A stretch of 8,333 bases of DNA from Oscillospiraceae bacterium (GCA_017400025.1 JAFQAF010000116.1:1-8333), one strand, 5' to 3'; counted from the first letter of the stretch, positions 1 to 7,380 are shown. Program-made: numbers and translations. Notes: a model not told the origin generated them from the letters alone.

Positions 1-566
1 AGGGCATACAGCACAACGTGGCCGTATTCATAGCCTATTTTATGATAATCATACTCTTTGTCCAGAATCAGTTCTTCCCGCGGCATACCTTTGATTTTTC
101 CGGAATGGGTTTCGTATGCATATTTTTCAAACAGTCCTTCGTGGGCAATGTCACCGTAAAAAATATCAAGGGTAAAGTCCACACTTTCCTGCGGCAGCGC
201 TTCATCCAGCAGCGCGCGGTATTCCATAAACAATCTGTTCTGTGTATTGTGGCCTGAGGACACATAGCTTTCATAGGCATCATAGCCTATATTGCCAAAC
301 CAGTCTGTATACACAAAGAAATTTGTATCCACACTGCCGTCCTTTTTGATATTTGCGAAGAAATTGCCATCTTTGAAATTATAGCCAACACGGTCTATAT
401 AGCAATCCGGATAGTTTTCTGCCACATATTTTTCCGTTGAAAGCCTGCACAACAGCTTGGAAACAGGGTTGCCGAAAAATGCCAGCGCAAAATATGATAT
501 TATCGCAAATAATACCACAGCAATAAATATTATTATCTTTTTGCCGAAAGACAGTTTTTTAGTCAT
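1..566 (-). CDS. YfjL-like membrane-anchored protein (C-terminus outside window)
   Basis: Reading from 566 leftwards gives 188 full codons with no stop, so the gene is cut by the window edge. The ATG at 566-564 is preceded by AAAGGAG (580-574) at a good distance. Residues 10-31 form one hydrophobic segment after a lysine-rich start (KKLSFGKK), so the protein is probably a signal anchor with the rest outside the membrane. The outside part begins with GNPVSKLL and continues with YPDCYIDRVGYNFKDGNF, then an alternating polar/hydrophobic stretch ending in SGHNTQNRL. By memory this order resembles the uncharacterised Bacillus YfjL-like family (GNP-S-K, YNFK-G, SG-NT-RL). The family's function is unknown to me. 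The gene has its own promoter, separate from groESL upstream. Family assignment is moderately sure; function is not assigned. Confidence 0.75.
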   Translation of the reverse strand, partial: MTKKLSFGKKIIIFIAVVLFAIISYFALAFFGNPVSKLLCRLSTEKYVAENYPDCYIDRVGYNFKDGNFFANIKKDGSVDTNFFVYTDWFGNIGYDAYESYVSSGHNTQNRLFMEYRALLDEALPQESVDFTLDIFYGDIAHEGLFEKYAYETHSGKIKGMPREELILDKEYDYHKIGYEYGHVVLYA

Positions 567-608
567 AGATACACTCCTTTCAAAACAAATCATATATCTT
601 CAGTTTTT

Positions 609-637
609 ATTATAAAGCAAAAAGTTCCCCCTTTCAA
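609..637 (-). promoter_or_regulatory. sigma-A promoter of the yfjL-like gene, overlapping the groEL terminator
   Basis: On the minus strand a TTGAAA box (637-632) and a perfect TATAAT (614-609) are separated by exactly 17 bases. Transcription would start near 602-600, giving a leader of about 35 bases with a strong ribosome binding site. The -35 box lies in the loop and inner stem of the preceding terminator hairpin, and the spacer contains the rest of its stem and its T-run. Confidence 0.75.
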
Positions 638-652
638 CAAAGGGAGAACTTT
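609..652 (-). terminator. Rho-independent terminator of groES-groEL
   Basis: The hairpin spans 621-652. A 7-bp outer stem (AAAGTTC with GAACTTT) and a 6-bp inner stem (CCCTTT with AAAGGG) are split by a single C/A mismatch and closed by a four-base loop. On the minus strand it is followed by a T-run and a second T-rich stretch. It lies about 50 bases beyond the groEL stop codon. No plus-strand gene runs into it, so it serves the chaperonin operon. Confidence 0.85.
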
Positions 653-704
653 ATTAATCAAATCTTAAGAATTGAAAACCGGACAATGGTTCCTGCAGTT
701 CAGA

Positions 705-2345
<1,641 letters not shown>

Positions 2346-2636
2346 TTATTCTACAACTGCAAGTATTTCGTGTTCGTGTACGATAAGATATTCATCGCCA
2401 TCCAGCTTTACAGCGTTGCCTGCATATTTTTCGATAAATACTTTTTCGCCTTTTTTTACAGACATTGGCTGAACCTTGCCCTCTGTTCTCAGGCCTTCGC
2501 CTGCAGCCACAACTTCATAAAGCGGCTGTTCTTCAGATGCTGCTGCAGCAGAGGAAAGAATGAGGCCGGATTTTGTCTTTACTTCCATTTCCACTTTTTT
2601 AAGAACTACTTTGTCCCGTAATGGTCTTATATTCAT
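2346..2636 (-). CDS. groES: Co-chaperonin GroES (10 kDa)
   Basis: This 96-residue protein is the heptameric lid that caps GroEL and triggers folding in the closed cage. It begins MNIRPLRDKVVLKK, the usual GroES opening, and continues with the mobile loop (about residues 16-30, with SGLIL as the GroEL-contact segment, where many homologues end in proline and this one has serine), then KGEKVFIEKYAG and the terminal DEYLIVHEHEILAVVE. The frame is open further upstream, but the ATG at 2636 has AAAGGAG at the right distance, gives the family length, and leaves room for the promoter leader. An alanine-rich SSAAAASEE stretch follows the mobile loop. It is the first gene of the groES-groEL operon, controlled by the CIRCE-like site upstream. 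Confidence 0.97.
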   Translation of the reverse strand: MNIRPLRDKVVLKKVEMEVKTKSGLILSSAAAASEEQPLYEVVAAGEGLRTEGKVQPMSVKKGEKVFIEKYAGNAVKLDGDEYLIVHEHEILAVVE

Positions 2637-2690
2637 TAAAACATCTCCTTTTATTGTATGTTGAATTACATTATTATTGACATATATCAA

Positions 2691-2719
2691 ATTAGCAGTC
2701 AAATATATCGACTGCTAAT
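2691..2719. promoter_or_regulatory. CIRCE-like operator (probable HrcA binding site)
   Basis: This is a perfect inverted repeat, TTAGCAGTC - 9 bases - GACTGCTAA (2692-2718), extended by one more A/T pair at each end. The CIRCE consensus is TTAGCACTC-N9-GAGTGCTAA, so each arm carries one change (C to G at position 7), and the two changes keep the symmetry. Arm length, spacer length, position one base after the -10 box and linkage to groESL all match CIRCE. HrcA repression of chaperonin genes is therefore inferred; hrcA itself is not in the window. Confidence 0.85.
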
Positions 2720-2720
2720 A

Positions 2721-2749
2721 ATTATATTCTTCTATGATAATTTTTGCAA
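2721..2749 (-). promoter_or_regulatory. sigma-A promoter of groES-groEL
   Basis: TTGCAA (2749-2744) and a perfect TATAAT (2726-2721) are separated by 17 bases on the minus strand. Transcription would begin around 2714, inside the CIRCE-like repeat, the classical arrangement for HrcA-controlled chaperonin operons. The leader is about 78 bases. Confidence 0.75.
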
Positions 2750-2773
2750 CTGTTTTAACAGATTTTTTACAAA

Positions 2774-3274
2774 TCAGCGTATTTTATTCAATGCAGGAAT
2801 AACCACAGTGAGCACAGCGCCTGTCACCAGGCCCATTATAACTGCAGAAACAGCCAGCACCGGAAAGTACCCCATGGCAAATGCAGTACCGAAAATCAGT
2901 GAAACACCTGCAAGCTGGCCGATATTGTGGAAAAGTGCCCCAAAAACAGAAAGTGTGTAGTAGTTCACTTTATCTTTCAGCAGTTTCATAAGCACAAACA
3001 TGATTATTATTGAAAACATACCGCCCATTGTTGCAAGAAAGCCTGCAGTGGCACCGCGGGTGAGAAATGCAAAAAAACCTTTCAGCAAAGTGAGCTGTGC
3101 AGCTGCAGAAAAACCCATAAATGCCATACAGTACATTACAACTATGTTTGAAAGCCCCAATTTTACCCCCGGTGGCAGTGCAAACATGGGCATTATCATG
3201 GATTCCGCAAAAGAAAGAACCATTGCCAGGGCAAACAACAATGATATTGTAGTTAGGCGTTTTGTTTTGTTCAA
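2774..3274 (-). CDS. Gx transporter family membrane protein (PF07456, EetB-like)
   Basis: This 166-residue protein is almost entirely hydrophobic, with about five membrane segments (roughly 8-28, 40-58, 76-98, 108-130 and 134-160). It carries the family signature PPGVKLGLSNI at 34-44 and FGALFHNIGQL at 111-121. Databases label this family either Gx transporter or heptaprenyl diphosphate synthase component I; its size and composition resemble a small-molecule transporter subunit rather than a prenyl synthase. EetB of the Listeria flavin-based electron-transfer locus belongs to this kind of protein (from memory). It starts with TTG, backed by AAGGAG eight bases upstream and no in-frame ATG before residue 18. 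It diverges from an FMN-binding lipoprotein gene, which supports a redox-related role. No EetA-like NusG-II partner is in the window. No strong terminator follows it before groESL. Confidence 0.85.
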   Translation of the reverse strand: MNKTKRLTTISLLFALAMVLSFAESMIMPMFALPPGVKLGLSNIVVMYCMAFMGFSAAAQLTLLKGFFAFLTRGATAGFLATMGGMFSIIIMFVLMKLLKDKVNYYTLSVFGALFHNIGQLAGVSLIFGTAFAMGYFPVLAVSAVIMGLVTGAVLTVVIPALNKIR

Positions 3275-3309
3275 GCTTACATCTCCTTGGTATATAAATT
3301 AACATTATT

Positions 3310-3338
3310 ATTTTAAAGTGATTGTCATAATATGTCAA
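3310..3338 (-). promoter_or_regulatory. sigma-A promoter of the Gx transporter gene
   Basis: A perfect TTGACA (3338-3333) and TAAAAT (3315-3310) are 17 bases apart on the minus strand. The start point would be near 3303, leaving a short leader of about 28 bases with AAGGAG before the TTG start codon. Confidence 0.75.
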
Positions 3339-3356
3339 TAATATATTATTTAATTA

Positions 3357-3392
3357 AAAATGTAAAGCAATGTGTGCATTCTGTTACATTTT
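3357..3392. promoter_or_regulatory. 36-bp dyad between divergent promoters (candidate shared operator)
   Basis: AAAATGTAA (3357-3365) and TTACATTTT (3384-3392) form 9-bp arms. Inside them a second, concentric pair, AATG (3369-3372) and CATT (3377-3380), surrounds TGTG. The dyad lies 18 bases upstream of one -35 box and 21 bases upstream of the other, about midway between the divergent promoters. This is a natural place for a regulator acting on both genes. An extra TTACA half-site (3395-3399) follows. The regulator is not identified. Confidence 0.45.
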
Positions 3393-3413
3393 AGTTACAA
3401 TAACCCCGATAAT

Positions 3414-3443
3414 TTGACTTTTATTTTAAAGATATGGTATATT
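3414..3443 (+). promoter_or_regulatory. sigma-A promoter of the FMN-binding lipoprotein gene
   Basis: TTGACT (3414-3419) and TATATT (3438-3443) are 18 bases apart, each one mismatch from consensus. The start point would be around 3450, about 35 bases before the start codon. Confidence 0.6.
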
Positions 3444-3484
3444 TTTAATGCATTATTATGTGCAAATCTGAAAAAGGACAAAGT

Positions 3485-3952
3485 ATGATAATGAAAAAAA
3501 TTATAACTCTTGCCCTTGCAGCTGTAATGGCTTTTGGCATCACAGGCTGTACACGGGAACAGTTAAATACTGCCACTCTGGTTGACGGTACATATCGTGC
3601 TGAATTCCGGGAGTATGATTCAAACGGCTGGAAAGACTATGTGGAAGTAACAGTTGAAGACGGCCGGCTTAATGAAGTGATTTATGATTCTGTAAAAGAA
3701 AACAGCGATATACTGAAAAGCGAAGATGAAAGCTATAAAAAAGAAATGGAAGCTATCGTTGGTACATATCCTGCAAAATACAACAAAGACCTGATAAACC
3801 AGTTTATCGAAAGCGGTAAAGTAACACAGGTAGATATTGTGGCAGGTGCTACAGAATCCACAGGCAATTTCAAAACACTGATAATTGCCGCTATGGAAAG
3901 CGCCGCAAAGGGTGTAACTGAAACCCAGATTGTGGAAAATCTGAAAAAATAA
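3485..3952 (+). CDS. FMN-binding domain lipoprotein, PplA-like
   Basis: This 155-residue exported lipoprotein has a lysine-rich start, a hydrophobic core (LALAAVMAFG) and the lipobox ITGC, so Cys22 should be lipidated and the protein held on the outer face of the membrane. The mature part is one FMN-binding domain of the kind found in PplA and NqrC/RnfG: DGTYRAEFREYDSNGWKDYV at about 34-52, VTVEDGRLNEV, and the flavin site DIVAGAT at 117-123. Thr123 would be the residue to which ApbE attaches FMN through a phosphoester bond. PplA of Listeria has two such domains; this protein has one. The likely role is carrying electrons outside the membrane, in line with the divergent Gx gene. ATG 3485 is chosen over 3491 because AAGGA (3474-3478) is six bases away rather than twelve. 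No clear terminator follows. Confidence 0.87.
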   Translation: MIMKKIITLALAAVMAFGITGCTREQLNTATLVDGTYRAEFREYDSNGWKDYVEVTVEDGRLNEVIYDSVKENSDILKSEDESYKKEMEAIVGTYPAKYNKDLINQFIESGKVTQVDIVAGATESTGNFKTLIIAAMESAAKGVTETQIVENLKK

Positions 3953-3971
3953 TGAAATCGTCAAAAAACGC

Positions 3972-3999
3972 TTGATTAAACTTATTTTTATGGTATCAT
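3972..3999 (+). promoter_or_regulatory. candidate promoter of the DUF4358 lipoprotein gene, flanked by an inverted repeat
   Basis: TTGATT (3972-3977) and TATCAT (3994-3999) are 16 bases apart. The two boxes overlap 8-bp inverted arms CTTGATTA (3971-3978) and TAATCAAG (3999-4006), separated by 20 bases. The start point would be near 4006 and the leader about 36 bases. The promoter call is moderate; whether the repeat is an operator is open. Confidence 0.45.
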
Positions 4000-4042
4000 A
4001 ATCAAGTACATTATGGTACAGCAAATTTAAAGGAGATATGAT

Positions 4043-4543
4043 ATGAAAAAATTATTTGCACTTGCACTGGCTGCAGTAATGGCTGTTTCTATAGTAGCCT
4101 GCGGCGGCGGTGAAGATACACCAGCTTATGATGTAAACGAAGTGCTGGCTACAATTGAAGAAGCAGCACCTGTAAGAATGAGCACACCTGTTGACGAAGA
4201 ATACATGAACTTCATCGGTATTGATGCAGAAATGTACAATACATTTGCAGGTTCTTACTGCCCAATCACTCCAGGCGTTGACGTTATCATCGTTGTTGAA
4301 GCAAAAGACGGCAAAGTTGAAGACGTAAAAGCTGCTCTGGAAGCAAGAAGAAACGAAATCTTTGCAGCAAACGAAAACTATGTTGGCGCTCTGAGAGACA
4401 AAGCAGAAGCCGGCAGAGTTGTAGTAAAAGGCAACTACGCTGTTCTGGTTATCGGCGGTGACGATATCGTTGTTGAAGACCAGGGTGTGGAAAAAGCTTA
4501 CGAACCAATCGATGCAGCTATCGATGCAGCATTCAACAAATAA
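4043..4543 (+). CDS. DUF4358 domain lipoprotein
   Basis: This 166-residue protein begins with a lipoprotein signal peptide (MKKLFALALAAVMAVSIVAC), with Cys20 as the lipidated residue, followed by a GGGEDTP linker. The remainder fits the DUF4358 family (recognised by pattern): VNEVLATIEEA near 32-42, FIGIDAEMYNTFAGSYCP at about 57-74, an alternating VDVIIVVEAKD strand, VKAALEARRNEIFAANENY, and GNYAVLVIGGDD near the end. Function is unknown. It sits just upstream of an MBOAT/DHHW O-acetylation pair, a neighbourhood I recall for this family in Clostridia, so an accessory role at the surface is possible. After the signal peptide the codons are strongly biased (Ile mostly ATC, Asn AAC in 7 of 8), unlike the flanking genes, which suggests high expression. 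It has AAAGGAG at 4029-4035 and its own terminator. Confidence 0.85.
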   Translation: MKKLFALALAAVMAVSIVACGGGEDTPAYDVNEVLATIEEAAPVRMSTPVDEEYMNFIGIDAEMYNTFAGSYCPITPGVDVIIVVEAKDGKVEDVKAALEARRNEIFAANENYVGALRDKAEAGRVVVKGNYAVLVIGGDDIVVEDQGVEKAYEPIDAAIDAAFNK

Positions 4544-4562
4544 TTATTTAATGCGGTTAAAT

Positions 4563-4602
4563 GGCGGTTGTTCCCTTTTGGGAATACCCGCCTTTTAATT
4601 TT
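4563..4602 (+). terminator. Rho-independent terminator after the DUF4358 gene
   Basis: A 13-position stem (4563-4575 with 4580-4592) pairs at 12 positions, including one G-T wobble and one T/C mismatch, around a TTTT loop. It is GC-rich at the base (GGCGG with CCGCC) and followed by TTTTAATTTT. It lies 20 bases beyond the stop codon and separates this gene from the MBOAT operon. Confidence 0.9.
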
Positions 4603-4646
4603 GTAAAACAGGTGTAAAAGATTAATGAAATAAGTCAATTTTTACA
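4602..4646. repeat. TGTAAAA repeats upstream of the MBOAT promoter
   Basis: TGTAAAA occurs twice in direct orientation (4602-4608 and 4613-4619, 11-base period), and its inverse TTTTACA is at 4640-4646. They lie 10 to 55 bases upstream of the -35 box. In AT-rich DNA this could be chance; an activator site is possible. Confidence 0.25.
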
Positions 4647-4655
4647 ATTTTGTCC

Positions 4656-4684
4656 TTGAATATCGGGCATAATAACTGTATAAT
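4656..4684 (+). promoter_or_regulatory. sigma-A promoter of the MBOAT-DHHW operon
   Basis: TTGAAT (4656-4661) and a perfect TATAAT (4679-4684) are exactly 17 bases apart. The start point would be near 4691, giving a leader of about 50 bases ending in AAAGGAG. Confidence 0.8.
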
Positions 4685-4743
4685 AATCCTCGTGTGAAAT
4701 TTATAAATAAGTATTTAAAATATATAAAGGAGAAACAGTTAAA

Positions 4744-6126
4744 TTGATATTCAGTAACATCTTCTTTCTTTTCCGTTTTCTGCCGGTAGTGCTTCTGATA
4801 TATTACCGGGTCCCATATAAATACAAAAACGGTGTAATCACCATAGCCAGCCTTATTTTCTATTCCTGGGGTGAAGTAAAGTATTTTCCTATTATGATAG
4901 CAAGTACCGTGGTGGACTTTTTCTCATCACAGTATATCGAAAGGCACCGCGGCGATAAAAGCAGAATGAGGCAAGGTCTGGCCTGCTCTGTAATGTTTAA
5001 CCTTGGCTGCCTGATGTTTTTCAAATATACAGACTTCTTTATTTCAAACATCAACGCCTTTACAGGCACAAGCATACCGCTTTTAAGAATCCCGCTGCCT
5101 CTTGGTATCAGTTTCTATACATTCCAGACAATGTCCTACACTATTGACGTTTACCGCGGCAAAGTGGACGCCGAAAAGAACATAATAAACTTTTCAGCCT
5201 TTGTTACAATGTTCCCACAGCTGATTGCAGGCCCTATTGTTCTGTATTCTGATATCAGGGAAAAACTGAACACACATGAAGGCCGCATTACCCTTGAGGG
5301 CATAAACGAAGGTATCAAGCTGTTTATTCTTGGTGTAGGCAAAAAAGTGCTGATCGCAAACAATGTAGGCGCGCTGTGGACAGATATTGAAACAATGGGC
5401 TTTGCCGCTGTTTCAACCCCTCTGGCATGGCTGGGTATAGTTGCATACTCCCTGCAGATTTACTTTGACTTTTCCGGCTATTCACTGATGGCCATAGGTC
5501 TGGGTAAAATGCTGGGTTTTGATTTCCCACAGAACTTCAACCTGCCATACATTTCAAAAAGCATTACAGAATTCTGGCGCAGATGGCATATGACACTGTC
5601 CGGCTGGTTCAGGGAATATGTATATATTCCTCTTGGCGGCAACAGAAAAGGCCTGAAGAGACAGATTCTCAATATGCTTGTTGTATGGTTTCTCACCGGT
5701 TTCTGGCACGGTGCTGACTGGAACTTTATGCTGTGGGGGCTGTACTATTTTGCACTGCTGACAATCGAAAAAGTATTCCTGCTGAAATGGCTGAAAGAAC
5801 ACCCGGTTCCTGCACGAGTATATACACTGTTAGCCATTGCTGTGGGCTGGGCAATATTCTATATCACAGACCTGCCAAGCCTGGGCGGCTTTATAATAAA
5901 AATGTTCTCATTCACAGATGGTGTGGGCGCCGGATATTACCTGCGCAACTATGCAGCATCCATAGCTGTGGGCATACTCTGTTCCACAACACTGACAACA
6001 AAGTTCTGGGAAAAATACAAGAACAACAATCTTGTTATGATTCCGCTGCTGACAGTCATTTTCCTTATAAGCGTGGCTTATCTGGTTGACAGCACTTACA
6101 ATCCGTTTATCTATTTCCGTTTCTAA
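4744..6126 (+). CDS. MBOAT family O-acyltransferase (AlgI/DltB-like)
   Basis: This 460-residue polytopic membrane enzyme belongs to the membrane-bound O-acyltransferase family, which moves acyl (usually acetyl) groups from the cytoplasm to a polymer or carrier outside. It shows the family opening FSNIFFLFRFLPVVLLIYY, a LPLGISFYTFQTMSYTIDVYRG block at about 118-139, IAGPIVLYSDI at 161-171, LQIYFDFSGYSLMAIGLG near 237-254, EFWRRWHMTLSGWFREYVYIPLGG near 276-299, and FLTGFWHGADWNF near 316-328. His322 in the WHG motif is the expected catalytic histidine and His282 the second conserved one. The start is TTG, with AAAGGAG (4726-4732) 11 bases upstream, and the N-terminus matches family members. It is followed after 12 bases by the DHHW gene. 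The substrate cannot be told; an exopolysaccharide or other cell-surface polymer is likely. Confidence 0.95.
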   Translation: MIFSNIFFLFRFLPVVLLIYYRVPYKYKNGVITIASLIFYSWGEVKYFPIMIASTVVDFFSSQYIERHRGDKSRMRQGLACSVMFNLGCLMFFKYTDFFISNINAFTGTSIPLLRIPLPLGISFYTFQTMSYTIDVYRGKVDAEKNIINFSAFVTMFPQLIAGPIVLYSDIREKLNTHEGRITLEGINEGIKLFILGVGKKVLIANNVGALWTDIETMGFAAVSTPLAWLGIVAYSLQIYFDFSGYSLMAIGLGKMLGFDFPQNFNLPYISKSITEFWRRWHMTLSGWFREYVYIPLGGNRKGLKRQILNMLVVWFLTGFWHGADWNFMLWGLYYFALLTIEKVFLLKWLKEHPVPARVYTLLAIAVGWAIFYITDLPSLGGFIIKMFSFTDGVGAGYYLRNYAASIAVGILCSTTLTTKFWEKYKNNNLVMIPLLTVIFLISVAYLVDSTYNPFIYFRF

Positions 6127-6138
6127 GGAGGTGCTGTA

Positions 6139-7254
6139 ATGAAAGATTTAATTAAAAATATCAAAAAGTATCCTCTTGTCATATATTTTGCAGTGCTTCT
6201 CTATGTTCTGAGCGTTGCAGACCTTTTCAGCCCTGTGGAAAAAACTTCCGAGCTGGAAAACCGCGACCTGGCCACATTCCCTAAATTCAGCTGGGAACTG
6301 CTGTTCAACAACGAATACACTCCAAAAATCGAAGACTTTACAGAGGACCATTTTATAAAAAGAAACAGCTGGATTTCCCTGAAATCCATATGTGAATCCC
6401 TGCTGGGCAAAACCGAAAACAATGGCGTTGTTTATGGCAAGGACGGCTATCTGTTCACAAAGTTTGTGACAACAGATTACAGCCAGATGGAAAAGAATGT
6501 GAATTCCATAAACAAATTTATTGAAAGACATTCTGACAGAAACATAAAATTCCTCCCTGCCCCTACTGCACCGGGTGTTATGACAGATATGGTAACCGAA
6601 GGCAGTCCTGTAATTGATACAGCATATATCCAGGGATATATCTATGGCAATATGGACCATTCTGTTATTGTGGATGTGCGCAGCGAACTGGCACAGCATA
6701 CAGATGAATATATCTATTACCGCACAGACCACCACTGGACCACACTGGGCGCATACTATGCTTACCGGGAATATATGAAAGCCATAGGCAGGCAGCCACA
6801 GCCGCTGGAAAACTTTGAAATGGTGGACGTGGAAAACTTTATTGGCACACACTATTCCAAATCAAAAAACTACAATGTTGTTCCTGATGTGCTCAGCTAT
6901 ATTGAAAGCGACGCACTGATAGAAATAAACGGAGAAACAAACAGCATCTATGAAAAGGAAAAGCTGGATGTACGTGACAAGTACGCCATGTTCCTCCGCG
7001 GCAACCCCGGCCTTGCCACAATAAAAGGCAATGGCGAAGGCAGAGTCATGATTATAAAGGACAGCTATGCAAACTGTTTCGTTCCGTTTATGATAAATGA
7101 TTTTGCACAGATTGATATTTATGATATGCGTTATATCACAATGGGCCTTGACCGGCTGATTGAAGAGGCAGACTACGACGAAATACTTTTCCTCTACAAC
7201 TGCGAAACCTTCCTCAGCGACAAAGACCTGCGGAAAATCAATCTCTTTAACTGA
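6139..7254 (+). CDS. DHHW family protein, AlgX/AlgJ-like SGNH O-acetyltransferase
   Basis: This 371-residue protein has one N-terminal membrane segment (about 13-30), then an extracytoplasmic domain. The family motif ENRDLATFPKFSW is at about 40-52, the naming DHHW motif at 197-200 within YYRTDHHWTTLGAYYAY, and a nucleophile block IIKDSYANCFVPF at 305-317. By analogy with the Asp-x-His and Ser of AlgX, the triad would be Asp197, His199 and Ser309. It probably takes acetyl groups delivered by the MBOAT partner and places them on an exported polymer. Its AAGGAGG ribosome site overlaps the MBOAT stop codon, so the two are translated from one message. A strong terminator follows. The polymer substrate is unknown and no glycan synthesis genes are in the window. 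Confidence 0.92.
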   Translation: MKDLIKNIKKYPLVIYFAVLLYVLSVADLFSPVEKTSELENRDLATFPKFSWELLFNNEYTPKIEDFTEDHFIKRNSWISLKSICESLLGKTENNGVVYGKDGYLFTKFVTTDYSQMEKNVNSINKFIERHSDRNIKFLPAPTAPGVMTDMVTEGSPVIDTAYIQGYIYGNMDHSVIVDVRSELAQHTDEYIYYRTDHHWTTLGAYYAYREYMKAIGRQPQPLENFEMVDVENFIGTHYSKSKNYNVVPDVLSYIESDALIEINGETNSIYEKEKLDVRDKYAMFLRGNPGLATIKGNGEGRVMIIKDSYANCFVPFMINDFAQIDIYDMRYITMGLDRLIEEADYDEILFLYNCETFLSDKDLRKINLFN

Positions 7255-7260
7255 AAAAAC

Positions 7261-7290
7261 AAAAACAGGGCTGTACGCCCTGTTTTTTTT
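7261..7290 (+). terminator. Rho-independent terminator of the MBOAT-DHHW operon
   Basis: A perfect 11-bp stem (AAAAACAGGGC with GCCCTGTTTTT) encloses a five-base loop and runs into eight T residues, starting six bases after the stop codon. A second T-rich run follows. Confidence 0.95.
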
Positions 7291-7380
7291 GCCTTTTTTC
7301 TTTATAAAAGCTTTATTTTCTCTTTTTATAAATTTAATACGGATTTATATACCTTAACACCGTTTTACAACCGGAAAGTT

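Noticed and set aside
2675..2712. Alternative groESL promoter with TTGACT inside the CIRCE-like repeat and AATAAT 18 bases on
   Set aside because: It is possible, but the upstream TTGCAA-N17-TATAAT pair gives a perfect -10 box and the classical position of the operator at the start point.
3971..4006. CTTGATTA/TAATCAAG as terminator of the FMN-lipoprotein gene
   Set aside because: The loop is 20 bases, the stem is AT-rich and no T-run follows.
6148..6852. Minus-strand open frame of 234 codons
   Set aside because: It is the antisense shadow of the DHHW gene, with Cys/Phe-rich composition and no ribosome site or family resemblance.
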